64,000 nucleotides of DNA from NCBI RefSeq assembly GCF_024158915.1, contig NZ_JAMZGF010000012.1:39331-103330 (forward strand), given 5' to 3'. The stretch is from Chryseobacterium sp. S0630. GTDB taxonomy: Bacteria; Bacteroidota; Bacteroidia; Flavobacteriales; Weeksellaceae. The position numbers and the translations under genes are program-made. This document shows positions 34,016-43,229 of the stretch, one piece after another. The notes below the pieces were generated by a model. It searched no databases. It was not told where the DNA came from and was given only the letters and a program-made list of their open reading frames with translations. Within the stretch, counting starts at the first letter, position 1, and every line of letters begins with the position of its first letter.

Positions 34016-35566
34016 TTATAAATCAAATTTAATCCCTTGTGCCAAAGGAAGTTGTGCAGTGTAATTTATAGTATTGGTTTGTCTTCTCATATAGTATTTC
34101 CAAGCGTCAGATCCTGACTCTCTTCCTCCTCCGGTTTCTTTTTCACCACCGAAAGCTCCACCAATTTCAGCACCGGAAGTTCCGATATTGACGTTGGCAA
34201 TACCACAGTCTGAACCTGCATGAGAAAGGAATAATTCTGCCTCTCTTAAGTTCTGAGTCATGATTGCAGAAGACAATCCCTGAGGAACATCATTCTGAAT
34301 AGCGATCGCTTCCTCTAATGTTTTGTATTTGATCAAATATAGGATCGGTGCAAAAGTTTCGTGCTGAACAATCTCATAAGAGTTTTTCACTTCAGCCACG
34401 CAAGGTTTTACATAGCATCCGGATTCGTAATCTTTACCAGATAAAACTCCACCTTCAACAACGAATTTCCCACCTTCTTTTTTACATTTTTTGATAGCTT
34501 CTTCGTATTGATTTACGGCATCAGTATCAATAAGCGGTCCTACATGGTTTTTCTCATCCAATGGATTTCCGATTTTCAACTGACCATAAGCTTTTGCCAA
34601 TCTTGTTTTCACTTCATTATATACACTTTCGTGGATAATCAGTCTTCTTGTTGAAGTACATCTCTGACCAGCAGTTCCTACAGCTCCGAAAACAGCTCCG
34701 ATAATCGACATGTCGATATCAGCTTCTTTAGTAATGATGATCGCATTGTTTCCACCTAATTCAAGAATAGACTTCCCGAATCTTTCTGCTACTTTAGAAG
34801 AAACCATTCTTCCTACTCTTGTAGATCCTGTGAAAGATACCAACGCTACTCTTTTATCATCTACCAGTTTCTGTCCGATTTCGTGGTCTGATACCAATAC
34901 ACTTGAAACCCCTTCAGGAAGATTATTTTCCTTCAGAACTTCCATCATGATATTCTGGCATGCAATAGCACAAAGCGGTGTTTTCTCAGATGGCTTCCAG
35001 ATGGTAACGTTACCACAAATCCAAGCCAGTGCAGTGTTCCAGGACCATACAGCTACCGGGAAATTGAATGCAGTGATAATCCCAACAACTCCTAGCGGAT
35101 GGTATTGCTCATACATTCTGTGTCCAGGTCTTTCAGAGTGCATCGTGTACCCCTGAAGCTGTCTTGAAAGTCCTACTGCGAAGTCACAGATATCAATCAT
35201 CTCCTGAACTTCACCAAGACCTTCCTGTAATGATTTACCCATTTCATAAGAAACAAGTTTACCAAGATCGTCTTTATATTCTCTTAATTTTAAGCCCAGC
35301 TGTCTTACCATCTCTCCTCTTTTTGGAGCCGGAATCAGCCTGAATTCCTGAAATGCCTTTTGAGCAGTTTCAATTACTTTGTCATAATCACTTTCTCCGG
35401 AAGTTTTTACTTTAGCGATCAATTTTCCGTCCACAGGAGAAATGCTTTCTATCACCTTTCCTGAAGCGAAATATTTTCCGCCCACTGAAGTCCCTTTGTT
35501 CTCTTCTTTGATACCAAGATTTCTAAGTGTTTTTTCAATTCCGAAATCCTTTACTTTTTTTGACAT
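34016..35566 (-). CDS. Aldehyde dehydrogenase ALDH7 type (2-aminoadipate semialdehyde dehydrogenase)
   Basis: The 516-residue protein is of the antiquitin/ALDH7 group, which oxidises 2-aminoadipate 6-semialdehyde to 2-aminoadipate. Seen are the NAD motif FTGSTRVG (245-252), the general base E269 in LELGGNN, the nucleophile C303 in GQRCTSTRR, and GGGRESGSDAWK near the end. The lat gene lies directly downstream, so the two make the lysine catabolic route Lys to 2-aminoadipate. TTG-N18-TATCTTTA (35618-35590) is a near-consensus promoter. Confidence 0.93.
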   Translation of the reverse strand: MSKKVKDFGIEKTLRNLGIKEENKGTSVGGKYFASGKVIESISPVDGKLIAKVKTSGESDYDKVIETAQKAFQEFRLIPAPKRGEMVRQLGLKLREYKDDLGKLVSYEMGKSLQEGLGEVQEMIDICDFAVGLSRQLQGYTMHSERPGHRMYEQYHPLGVVGIITAFNFPVAVWSWNTALAWICGNVTIWKPSEKTPLCAIACQNIMMEVLKENNLPEGVSSVLVSDHEIGQKLVDDKRVALVSFTGSTRVGRMVSSKVAERFGKSILELGGNNAIIITKEADIDMSIIGAVFGAVGTAGQRCTSTRRLIIHESVYNEVKTRLAKAYGQLKIGNPLDEKNHVGPLIDTDAVNQYEEAIKKCKKEGGKFVVEGGVLSGKDYESGCYVKPCVAEVKNSYEIVQHETFAPILYLIKYKTLEEAIAIQNDVPQGLSSAIMTQNLREAELFLSHAGSDCGIANVNIGTSGAEIGGAFGGEKETGGGRESGSDAWKYYMRRQTNTINYTAQLPLAQGIKFDL

Positions 35567-35589
35567 AAAATCTTACTTTTCGTTCTCTC

Positions 35590-35618
35590 TAAAGATAAAA
35601 ATATTATGTGAACCTCAA
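35590..35618 (-). promoter_or_regulatory. Promoter of the ALDH7 (lysine catabolism) unit
   Basis: TTG (35618-35616), 18 bases, then TATCTTTA (35597-35590) matches the consensus except for the last base. It lies 24 bases upstream of the start. Confidence 0.6.
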
Positions 35619-35645
35619 AACTTTAATTTTTAATAGGCTTTTTAT

Positions 35646-35675
35646 TTGGACTAATTATAAACATGCTTATCTTTG
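35646..35675 (+). promoter_or_regulatory. Promoter of the 49-residue membrane protein gene
   Basis: TTG (35646-35648), 19 bases, then TATCTTTG (35668-35675) is a perfect TTG/TAnnTTTG promoter 26 bases before the ATG. Confidence 0.72.
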
Positions 35676-35701
35676 CAGGGTAATCTTTTTGATAATCACC
35701 A

Positions 35702-35851
35702 ATGGAAAATTCACAAGAAAACAACTCAAAGCTTAAAAAGTGGTTCAAGCGTGTGGGATGGGCAGGATTAGCTTTCTTTACCATAAAAGGCTTAATTTGG
35801 CTCGTTATATTCTACGTTGGAGCAGATAGCCTTCAGAGTTGTATACAATAA
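35702..35851 (+). CDS. Small membrane protein, 49 residues
   Basis: A short frame begins MENSQENNSKLKKWFKRVGW. It continues into a hydrophobic helix (about residues 20-41, rich in F, I, L, W, G), then a short tail ADSLQSCIQ. Basic residues before the helix suggest an N-in topology. A perfect promoter stands upstream and a strong terminator starts at the stop codon. I therefore treat it as a real monocistronic gene even though it is short. No named family is recognised. Confidence 0.72.
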   Translation: MENSQENNSKLKKWFKRVGWAGLAFFTIKGLIWLVIFYVGADSLQSCIQ

Positions 35852-35883
35852 AAAAGCAGAGAAAATTTCTCTGCTTTCTTTTT
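35851..35883 (+). terminator. Terminator of the small membrane protein gene
   Basis: AAAGCAGAGAAA and TTTCTCTGCTTT arms meet at the stop codon and are followed by a T run. Confidence 0.85.
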
Positions 35884-36039
35884 GGTAGAAGGTTAACCGA
35901 ATTATTATTTCTTTATTGAAAGGCTAAAAAAGGAGGTCTTTTTTATATTTTCTCTAATTTAAAAAAAGGGAAAATAAAGGATTTTATTGAAAATATTTCC
36001 CAAAAAGATTATTTTTCTTCTGCCTTTCGTCCTATTAAA

Positions 36040-36228
36040 CTACTCTTTCTTCTTTCTCCCTGCATTCACCAGGCTCTGATGCAACAGGTATTCTATCTGT
36101 CCGTTCACACTTCTGAATTCATCATTGGCCCACTTTTCAAGAAGTTTATAAGTAGACTCATCTATCCTTATCACAAAGGATTTTTTTCCTTTGCTTTCCG
36201 AAGAGTTCTGAGCTTTTTCTGATTTCAT
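36040..36228 (-). CDS. Ribbon-helix-helix (Arc-type) DNA-binding protein
   Basis: The 62-residue protein has the Arc/MetJ-like pattern. A beta strand SFVIRIDE (17-24) is followed by two helices STYKLLEKWANDEF and SVNGQIEYLLHQSLV. It is preceded by a flexible lysine/serine arm. The SPFH-domain gene starts 84 bases upstream in the same direction, so the two form a unit. DNA target unknown. Confidence 0.8.
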   Translation of the reverse strand: MKSEKAQNSSESKGKKSFVIRIDESTYKLLEKWANDEFRSVNGQIEYLLHQSLVNAGRKKKE

Positions 36229-36312
36229 TTTCTAAATTCTCTAACATTATTTCTGACTATTTTTAGTGTAAAAGTTATCTGCACTAAAATCTAACTGTTA
36301 ATTGTTCACTTC

Positions 36313-37179
36313 TTAATTATAAAGTGTTCCCGCATTTAATATTGGGGTTGCTGCTTTTTCACCGCAAAGAACCACCATTAAATTACTTACCATTGCCGCT
36401 TTTCTTTCATCATCAAGATCTACGATATTTTCTTCAGAAAGCTTTTTCAATGCAAGGTCTACCATTCCTACCGCTCCTTCTACAATCTTAGTTCTTGCAG
36501 CAACGATAGCTGTCGCCTGTTGTCTCTGAAGCATGGCTCCTGCAATTTCTGAAGCATAAGCCAGGTGTGAAATTCTTGCCTCCTGAATCACAATTCCAGC
36601 CTTTGAAAGACGATCTGTAAGTTCCTGTTCTAAAATAGAATTAATTTTATCTCCTCCTTCTCTCAATGTAATAGGAGCATGATCATCTTCCAAATTATCA
36701 TAAGGAAAGCTCATCGCCAAATGTCTTACAGCCGCTTCACTCTGCATTTTTACAAAATCTGAGTAACGCTCCACATCAAAAGCCGCTTTATAAGTATCTC
36801 CTACTTTCCATACAATTACAACTGCAATTTCAATAGGATTACCCATTTTATCATTTACTTTCAAAGTCTGACCTTGTAAATTCTCCGAACGTAAAGACAT
36901 TTTCTGTGACGAATACAAAGGATTGATAAAAAACAATCCGTTCTCTTTTACACTTCCCACGTATTTTCCAAAGAAGTTCAATACTCTCGAATGGTTAGGC
37001 TGAATAATCATTAACCCTTTTAAGAAAAAGCACGAAAGAAGAAAGCAAAGCATAGAGATAACCACATAGGCTATACTTTGATCTACTCCACTCACAAAGA
37101 AGTATACTGCTGCAACAAACAAGGCCAGGCAAATGACCAATGTAAGATAACCCGACATGGGTTTTAATGTTTTTTCCAT
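36313..37179 (-). CDS. SPFH/Band-7 domain membrane protein
   Basis: The 288-residue protein has two N-terminal helices (about 10-30 and 36-56), then an SPFH domain: MIIQPNHSRVLNFFGKYVGSVKENGLFFINPL spans about 57-88, and then KVGDTYKAAFDVERYSDFV. EARISHLAYASEIAGAMLQRQQA near 205 is the usual end of the domain, followed by a coiled coil. These proteins form membrane microdomain scaffolds. It shares a unit with the downstream ribbon-helix-helix gene. Confidence 0.88.
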   Translation of the reverse strand: MEKTLKPMSGYLTLVICLALFVAAVYFFVSGVDQSIAYVVISMLCFLLSCFFLKGLMIIQPNHSRVLNFFGKYVGSVKENGLFFINPLYSSQKMSLRSENLQGQTLKVNDKMGNPIEIAVVIVWKVGDTYKAAFDVERYSDFVKMQSEAAVRHLAMSFPYDNLEDDHAPITLREGGDKINSILEQELTDRLSKAGIVIQEARISHLAYASEIAGAMLQRQQATAIVAARTKIVEGAVGMVDLALKKLSEENIVDLDDERKAAMVSNLMVVLCGEKAATPILNAGTLYN

Positions 37180-37514
37180 GATTGAATTTTAATTTGATAT
37201 TATTTTGATATCATAAAGATAGTAATGAATTTTGAATTACAAGTGAATAATTTTGTTTTTTTGAGGTGCGAGTTTCGGGGTTCGGGATACAGGGTTCAGG
37301 TATTTTAGCTAACGCAAAGTTCGCGAGGTTAATTCATTAGGATGTATTTTATTTTTGTTCGCAAAGCCACTTCGTTTAGCTAAGACCAATAATTTCTGTG
37401 CTGAGTGAAACGTCTTTGCAAACGATATTTTAGCATTATCAAAATCATTGCGACCCTTAGCGTTTAGAAAACATCAACTCCTTATACTTTACAAAGCACA
37501 AGAAATAACAAGAC
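37180..37514. other. Intergenic region with degenerate repeat
   Basis: The region from about 37262 holds a run of G-rich words (GAGTTTCGGGGTTCGGG). Between 37312 and 37467 the ends TAACGCAAAG and CTTAGCGTTTAG face each other. This resembles a decayed member of the ~180-base repeat family seen elsewhere, without its internal palindromes. No gene is seen. Confidence 0.4.
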
Positions 37515-37549
37515 AAAAAAATCCCGGAAAGTGAATTCCGGGATTTTAG
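37515..37549 (-). terminator. Terminator of the ccsBA gene
   Basis: AAATCCCGGAA (37519-37529) pairs with TTCCGGGATTT (37536-37546), 20 bases after the stop. Confidence 0.87.
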
Positions 37550-37566
37550 TGTATGTATTTAAAAGT

Positions 37567-40500
37567 CTATTTCTTCGTTAAAGCTTTAAACTTGATATAA
37601 GAAACAACTGATAGAAGGATCATTGTTCCGATTCCGATGTATACCCAAGCTGGTACTGGTACCGGATCTCCTGCTGCGTATGAGTGAAGTCCGCTAAGAT
37701 AATAATTAACTCCAAAGTAAGTCATTACCATTGAACAGAATGCAAACATTGTTGCTACGTGAAATGCCCATCTGCTTCTCAATCCAGGTACTAATCTCAT
37801 GTGCAATACAAATGCATATACCATAATGGAAATGAAAGCCCATGTTTCTTTCGGGTCCCAGCTCCAGTATCTTCCCCATGATTCGTTGGCCCAGATTCCT
37901 CCTAAGAAGTTTCCTACTGTTAATGCAAACAATCCGATCGTTAATGACATTTCAGAAACAATTACCAATTCTTTTAATGTAGTATCGTGGTGAATTTTAT
38001 AGGTTTCTTTATTGGATATAATATAGAATACCAATGAGATTACCGCAATAATCATCGAGAGTGCGAAGAATCCGTAACTTGATGTAATAATAGCTACGTG
38101 AACAATTAACCAGTAAGATTTCAATACCGGAACAAGTGGTGTAATCTGCGGATCAAGAGCAGAACCTCCGTGTGCAAATCCCATCATGATAACTGCTACC
38201 ATAAATCCGGCTGCAGGAATTAATGCATTAGCATTTCTGTACAGGATTAAACCTGCTGTAATACCAACCCAAGAGATAAAGATAATGGCTTCATAACCGT
38301 TACTCCAAGGTGCATGTCCTGAAATATACCATCTTGCCACAAGTCCTAGGAAATGCAATAGATATCCAACTAAACCAACCGCAATAATTACTTTAATTAC
38401 TTTGTTTAGTATTTTATTTGATTTGAATAATTCAACAAAACCTAGAATCAAAAGAAGACCACCAACAAGCGTGTAGAAAATCAACAGTTTGAAGTTGATA
38501 TCTGCTTTATTCATGAATACTTCAAGATCAACTTTAGATTTAGCAGGAACAACTGCTTTACCCCATTTCTGCTGGTATTCTGAAAGCTTCGCCAGTTCTG
38601 CATCTGCTTTGCTCCAGTCCCCTGTTTTCTGTGCTGTAAGCGCTTCTGCAAAGTAAGGTCCCATCACCTGCTGAGACTCCATATCCGGTTCGAATTTCTG
38701 GTCTAACCATGAATGCCATGTATGATTGGCGTCATTTTTCACAGGAACAATTCTCATAAACTGACCACTGAAGAACTCATTGAAGATCTGTACTCTTTCG
38801 TTTACAGCAATTACTTCTTTATCATAGTTCGTTTGTTCAGCCGGTTTTTTACGGAATGCAGTATTGTAATCATGCTCCAGAATATAATTTAAGTTTCCGT
38901 TAGCATCTGCCGGGAAAAGGTTCATCAGTGAAGTATAACCATCTTCATCTGCCTTTGTTTTATTTTTCAGTTCATCACCACCTTTAGGTCCTACTTTGAT
39001 CATAGGAACCATTGTCCAGCTTGGTGTGTCTGTATTGATAGAAAGAAACCATTGGTTAGCCGTAAGAGACTTCCCGTCTGTTCCTTTGAATTCGTCTTTT
39101 TTGTATAATTTTCTTAAAACATCTAATGCTTCTGTGTTGATAGGAACAATTCTTCCTTCAAAACTTTGCACCAAAAGATATCCGAATTTATCAGCATGTT
39201 CTTTGCTGATTTTGTTTCTTGCAATGATTTCATCCGGAGAAATAGATCTCATTTTCCCCATTGGAGTTGCCAGAGAGTTCTGCTTTGGAGCAGCACCATC
39301 AAGTGGCTGGGCAGACGGAGCCGGAGCGTGAGAATGGTTATCTCCTTCCACGTGAATATGTTCTCTGCTTCCGTCAGTAGTTCCGTGAGTTTCGATTTTT
39401 TGAGCATTTAAACCTAAACTTAAGAACAATAAAAGTATACCTGCTGCTTTCTTTTTATTAACGTCAGCCAGCATTTTATTTAATTTCCAGAAATGAGTTC
39501 CTTTCCAGAAGAAAATAACAAACATTCCAAGGAATAAAAGTCCGTATCCGATATAAGAAATCAAAGTTCCCCAGTAATCGTGGTTTACAGAAAGAACGGT
39601 TCCCATTCTGTCCGGATCAAAACTCGACTGGAAGAAACGGTATCCTTTATGATTAAGAACGTGGTTCATATAGATTTTATAAGGAGTTTCTTTACCTTCA
39701 TCAATGATTTTCACATGGCTTTCGTAAGCACTTGGAGATGAACTTCCAGGATACGTTTCCATTACGAAGTCATCCAGTTTCAATGCGAAAGGGGTGTTGT
39801 ATACTTTAGGTCCGAAACCTACCATGATGTTTAAGCCATCCATCGTCACCTGCTTGTACGCATTTGGGTTTCCTTTTTCAACCGAAAGGTCAACAATTTG
39901 TTTGGTTTTTGGCCCCTGAAGCTCAATCTGAAGCATATCAGGAACATTGGCATCTTTCTTTCTGTCGCCTTCAATAGCCATCAGTCTTCCTTTTTTAAGA
40001 CCTTCAGGAACTACAAGCTTCAGTTCGTTGATGGTATATAAACTTCTCAATGCCAAAGGTTGGAATTCATCTTTCACTGTGGTTCCAGTTGCCTGCGTAG
40101 CCATGGTCATGTAGTTTGCATCTACAGGAGTTTTGATGAATAATTTTCCGCCTTCATTTTTGAATTCAACAGCTCCTTCAATCGCTCTGTTGAATGTCAC
40201 CAAAGTTCCGTTGATGGATTTTGTTTCTCCCGGTTTGATGTAAATGTTTTGTCTTCCGGTGTTTCCGGTAGAAACCAAATGAAGATACTCTGCTCCGTTT
40301 GGCTCAGCTACAAGGCTGTCTTTTTTTCTTTGGATGTATTCCTTGGCAAACACTTTCACTTCTTTTCCGTGGAAGTCATAAGTTGCTTTTAGATCCTTGT
40401 GTAAAGGAGACATCAGATAAGGAACATCCTGATAATTCAGTACATCACCCTTTTCTTCGATCTGAATTTTAAAGAAATTTTTATCGGTTACGATTTCGTT

Positions 40501-40836
40501 GGATGTTTCACCTTCTCTGATGTGCATTGTTCCTTCGAAACTGATGTATCTGGTGATAGCACCACCAATAAAAATAAACACAAAGGCAAGGTGGAAAACA
40601 AGAACCGGCCACTTATCTTTTTTCCACAGTCTGTATCTTCCGATATTTCCTATGAAATTGAGAATCAGTAAGACCATGATCAGTTCGAACCATTTAGCCT
40701 CATAAATTAATGCTTTTGCTGTAGGAGTTCCGTAGTCGTTTTCTAAGAACGTTGCATAAGCCATCGCGAATGCGTACACCAGCAACAATACAGCCATTGT
40801 CCTGGTTGAGATAAGAATATCTTGGAGCTTCTTCAT
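37567..40836 (-). CDS. ccsBA: Fused cytochrome c biogenesis protein ResB-CcsA (CcsBA)
   Basis: System II cytochrome c assembly carries haem out and attaches it to apocytochrome. This single 1089-residue protein joins ResB (about residues 1-500, with helices, then a long periplasmic segment containing GTMHIREGE) to CcsA (about 790-1089). The CcsA part has the tryptophan-rich haem motif WANESWGRYWSWDPKETW and the conserved histidines in adjacent helices. A middle periplasmic part has a histidine-rich stretch (THGTTDGSREHIHVEGDNHSH, split here across 470-490). This fused architecture is common in Bacteroidota. Confidence 0.95.
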   Translation of the reverse strand: MKKLQDILISTRTMAVLLLVYAFAMAYATFLENDYGTPTAKALIYEAKWFELIMVLLILNFIGNIGRYRLWKKDKWPVLVFHLAFVFIFIGGAITRYISFEGTMHIREGETSNEIVTDKNFFKIQIEEKGDVLNYQDVPYLMSPLHKDLKATYDFHGKEVKVFAKEYIQRKKDSLVAEPNGAEYLHLVSTGNTGRQNIYIKPGETKSINGTLVTFNRAIEGAVEFKNEGGKLFIKTPVDANYMTMATQATGTTVKDEFQPLALRSLYTINELKLVVPEGLKKGRLMAIEGDRKKDANVPDMLQIELQGPKTKQIVDLSVEKGNPNAYKQVTMDGLNIMVGFGPKVYNTPFALKLDDFVMETYPGSSSPSAYESHVKIIDEGKETPYKIYMNHVLNHKGYRFFQSSFDPDRMGTVLSVNHDYWGTLISYIGYGLLFLGMFVIFFWKGTHFWKLNKMLADVNKKKAAGILLLFLSLGLNAQKIETHGTTDGSREHIHVEGDNHSHAPAPSAQPLDGAAPKQNSLATPMGKMRSISPDEIIARNKISKEHADKFGYLLVQSFEGRIVPINTEALDVLRKLYKKDEFKGTDGKSLTANQWFLSINTDTPSWTMVPMIKVGPKGGDELKNKTKADEDGYTSLMNLFPADANGNLNYILEHDYNTAFRKKPAEQTNYDKEVIAVNERVQIFNEFFSGQFMRIVPVKNDANHTWHSWLDQKFEPDMESQQVMGPYFAEALTAQKTGDWSKADAELAKLSEYQQKWGKAVVPAKSKVDLEVFMNKADINFKLLIFYTLVGGLLLILGFVELFKSNKILNKVIKVIIAVGLVGYLLHFLGLVARWYISGHAPWSNGYEAIIFISWVGITAGLILYRNANALIPAAGFMVAVIMMGFAHGGSALDPQITPLVPVLKSYWLIVHVAIITSSYGFFALSMIIAVISLVFYIISNKETYKIHHDTTLKELVIVSEMSLTIGLFALTVGNFLGGIWANESWGRYWSWDPKETWAFISIMVYAFVLHMRLVPGLRSRWAFHVATMFAFCSMVMTYFGVNYYLSGLHSYAAGDPVPVPAWVYIGIGTMILLSVVSYIKFKALTKK

Positions 40837-41080
40837 GATTTATTGTACTTGACATGCAAAAATAAGCATGATAAACCACAAAGAGCTTAAAAAAAGCTGT
40901 TTTTTATCACTTTGGCCTCGGTTTTGCTTATTTTGAAACATTCTTAATAAGCCCGAAAACATTAGGAAAAATTCAATTTTTAAAAATGTGAAAATTCGGA
41001 TTTATATTACCTATCCAGATAATCGAGACACTCTATTTCTCTCCTGCTGTTTTTACCGCAATTAATTGATATAAAACTCA

Positions 41081-42265
41081 TTATAACCCCAACCTGTAAC
41101 CCGCCTCCATTTTTAATTTTATTTCGCCTATTAATTCATCAATCCCACAGAATGATTCATCCATTTCTTTCGCTTTTAAAAACATATTCAGTGCATCCTG
41201 GTACTCCATTTTTCTCATATGATAAATTCCCCAATTTTTATATGCATCGGCATTTTGAGCATCAAGCTTTAATGAATCTTCAATATCCCTGAGTCCTTCT
41301 TCATAGAGGTCTAAATTAATCTTTGCAAGTCCGCGGTTATTATAAGAATATGAAAATTTTTTATCCACTGAAATGGCTTTGGTTAATAAAGGGATAGAGT
41401 CTTCATATTTTTCAAGAAGAATTAATGTATAGCCTTTATTATTTAAAGCAAATTTATTGTTAGGATCCATTTTCAAAGCTTTATCATAATATTCAAGAGA
41501 CTCTTCCAATGTTCCTGTTTCAGTAAACGTTAATGCAAAATTCGTCCAGTCATCTGCAGTCATAGAAGGATTATTTTCTTTGAATTGAACAGCGATTTCT
41601 TTTGCTTTTTCATAATTCTTACTGTTAATATGGGATACTATTGCCATCCGATAGATATTGAGATCTTTTGATTCCTGTAATAAAGTATCAAAAATGGATG
41701 CAGCTTCAGGATACTTCTTCTCATGAAATTTATATACTCCTTCTGTATATTCTTCAGGGAGTTTTCTCTGCCGGATAAGATTGATGATAGCCCTTCCATC
41801 ATTAAAAATCGATCTTCCATCACTCATACAAATAGTTTTCTGGCTCGGAAAAATATTGATCAAAAAATCAATTGCTGACGAAACCATTAATACGATGAAA
41901 AATAACGTAAGAAATTGAGTATTTGCAATGATAAAATAAGAGAGTAACGCTAATAATAAAGAGGCAGCCGGCCCTCCAAACACATATAAAACATGCTTAT
42001 TGACCGAAAATCTTTTCTCTTCAGATTCACACAGCCCTCTTCCCCATTTAAGAGGATTTTTAAATATATAAAAAGAAAAATCTTTGAAATTGACAGGAAA
42101 ACTGTTATCCTTATCTCCATAAGAACCAATAAAGACATGTACTTTTTTTCTTGTAATCAGCCACACGGTAACAGCATGTCCCATTTCATGAAAAAAAACC
42201 GTTAAAGGCCTGATCAATGCTAAAAAGACGAAAATAAAAATTCCAGGGACACCAAATAATTCCAT
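41081..42265 (-). CDS. M50-family membrane metallopeptidase fused to TPR repeats
   Basis: The N-terminal ~150 residues are a small site-2-protease-like domain. The zinc motif is HEMGH (H26, E27, H30) in the first membrane helix. The second metal motif is NIFP...SDG, with N137, P140 and D149. At least five TPR repeats follow (about 170-390; AKEIAVQFKEN, SLEYYDKALKMDPNN, LLTKAISVDKKFSYSYNN, GLRDIEDSLKLD, ALNMFLKAKEMD). The TPR part should lie in the cytosol and present substrates or partners. The gene stands alone. Its substrate is unknown. Confidence 0.85.
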   Translation of the reverse strand: MELFGVPGIFIFVFLALIRPLTVFFHEMGHAVTVWLITRKKVHVFIGSYGDKDNSFPVNFKDFSFYIFKNPLKWGRGLCESEEKRFSVNKHVLYVFGGPAASLLLALLSYFIIANTQFLTLFFIVLMVSSAIDFLINIFPSQKTICMSDGRSIFNDGRAIINLIRQRKLPEEYTEGVYKFHEKKYPEAASIFDTLLQESKDLNIYRMAIVSHINSKNYEKAKEIAVQFKENNPSMTADDWTNFALTFTETGTLEESLEYYDKALKMDPNNKFALNNKGYTLILLEKYEDSIPLLTKAISVDKKFSYSYNNRGLAKINLDLYEEGLRDIEDSLKLDAQNADAYKNWGIYHMRKMEYQDALNMFLKAKEMDESFCGIDELIGEIKLKMEAGYRLGL

Positions 42266-42353
42266 TAAAAAAAGTCTTCAATCAGTTATTAATTATCATT
42301 CTTTGTCATATTGAATGCAATTTTTGAAATGACAAAAAACTGTGGCAATATAC

Positions 42354-42935
42354 TTATTTTTCCGATGATATTTTCTTCCTGATTTTACTTAAAAACTCAT
42401 GGGTGATACCAAGATAAGATACCACCTGCTGTTGGGTAATTCTCTGTTCCAGTCCAGGATACTTTTCAAGAAATTCAAGATAGCGTTTGTCTGCCGTTTT
42501 ACCCGTTAAGGAAAGAATTCTCCTTTGCAGCGCTACCGAAGATTTCTGGTTCATGATTCTGAAAAGCTTTTCTATCTGTGGCATTGTTTCATACAGATCT
42601 TTCTTATCGTTTTTAGAAATCATCAATACTTCACCGTCTTCAAGAGCTTCAATATTCAGAATACTGGGAACGTTATTGATAAGACTGTCAATATCTGTAA
42701 TCCACCATCCTTCCACTGCAAAATATAAAGTCTGCTCAAATCCGTTTTCATTGAGATAGTAGATTTTAAAGCAGCCACTCAGCACAAATCCTTCAAAAAG
42801 ACAATATTCTCCTTCTTTGAGAACAACCTCTTTCTTTTTAAACGCTTTGAGTTCAAAAGGTTTTATAAACTGCGTAAGATCCTCTTCTGACAGGTTGACG
42901 TATTGACTGATATTTTTAAGAAGTAAATCGGACAT
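42354..42935 (-). CDS. Crp/Fnr-family transcription regulator
   Basis: The start at 42935 (MSDLLLKNISQY) gives 193 residues. An in-frame extension of 16 codons upstream is hydrophobic and unlikely. A cyclic-nucleotide-binding-like beta barrel covers about 20-120 (VVLKEGEYCLFEGFVLSGCFKIYY). The helix-turn-helix is ITQQQVVSYLGITHEFLSKIRKKIS at the C-terminus. The cAMP pocket residues are not obvious, and no 4Fe-4S cysteine cluster is present. It lies just downstream of an isochorismatase-like gene that carries a palindrome in its promoter, and probably controls it. Confidence 0.87.
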   Translation of the reverse strand: MSDLLLKNISQYVNLSEEDLTQFIKPFELKAFKKKEVVLKEGEYCLFEGFVLSGCFKIYYLNENGFEQTLYFAVEGWWITDIDSLINNVPSILNIEALEDGEVLMISKNDKKDLYETMPQIEKLFRIMNQKSSVALQRRILSLTGKTADKRYLEFLEKYPGLEQRITQQQVVSYLGITHEFLSKIRKKISSEK

Positions 42936-43037
42936 GGGATTATTTAAGCAAAATAAAGGTATCAAAATTATTGACACCTTCATGGAATTAAGTTAGGTTA
43001 AGTTATTTTTGTTCCTAAGCAATAGAACTTCAATTTT

Positions 43038-43220
43038 TGTTGGGTAAATGCTAAGGCGCAAAGTTTTATCATACATATTGTTTATTTTAAGACGCAAGAA
43101 CATTTCGACTTCGCTCAATGGAAGATTTTCAGCAAGATGACCTGTTTTAAATTTTATCGGAGATAAAATCTTTGCGCCATATAGCAAAATTTTTAATATC
43201 ATTTTGCGCCCTTGCGTATC
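43038..43220. repeat. Dispersed ~180-base repeat, copy 3
   Basis: The copy begins GGGTAAATGCTAAGGCGCAAAG and ends TTGCGCCCTTGCGTATCC, and contains ATTTTATCGGAGATAAAAT and the GAAGATTTTCAGCAAG block. An 18-base insertion-like ACATTTCGACTTCGCTCAAT is present relative to copies 1 and 2. It lies between the Crp/Fnr and isochorismatase genes. A frame of 76 codons here is repeat sequence, not a gene. Confidence 0.83.
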
Positions 43221-43229
43221 CAAAGAAGC

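Noticed and set aside
42993..43223. 76-codon minus-strand frame
   Set aside because: It lies wholly inside dispersed repeat copy 3, and its product has no domain.
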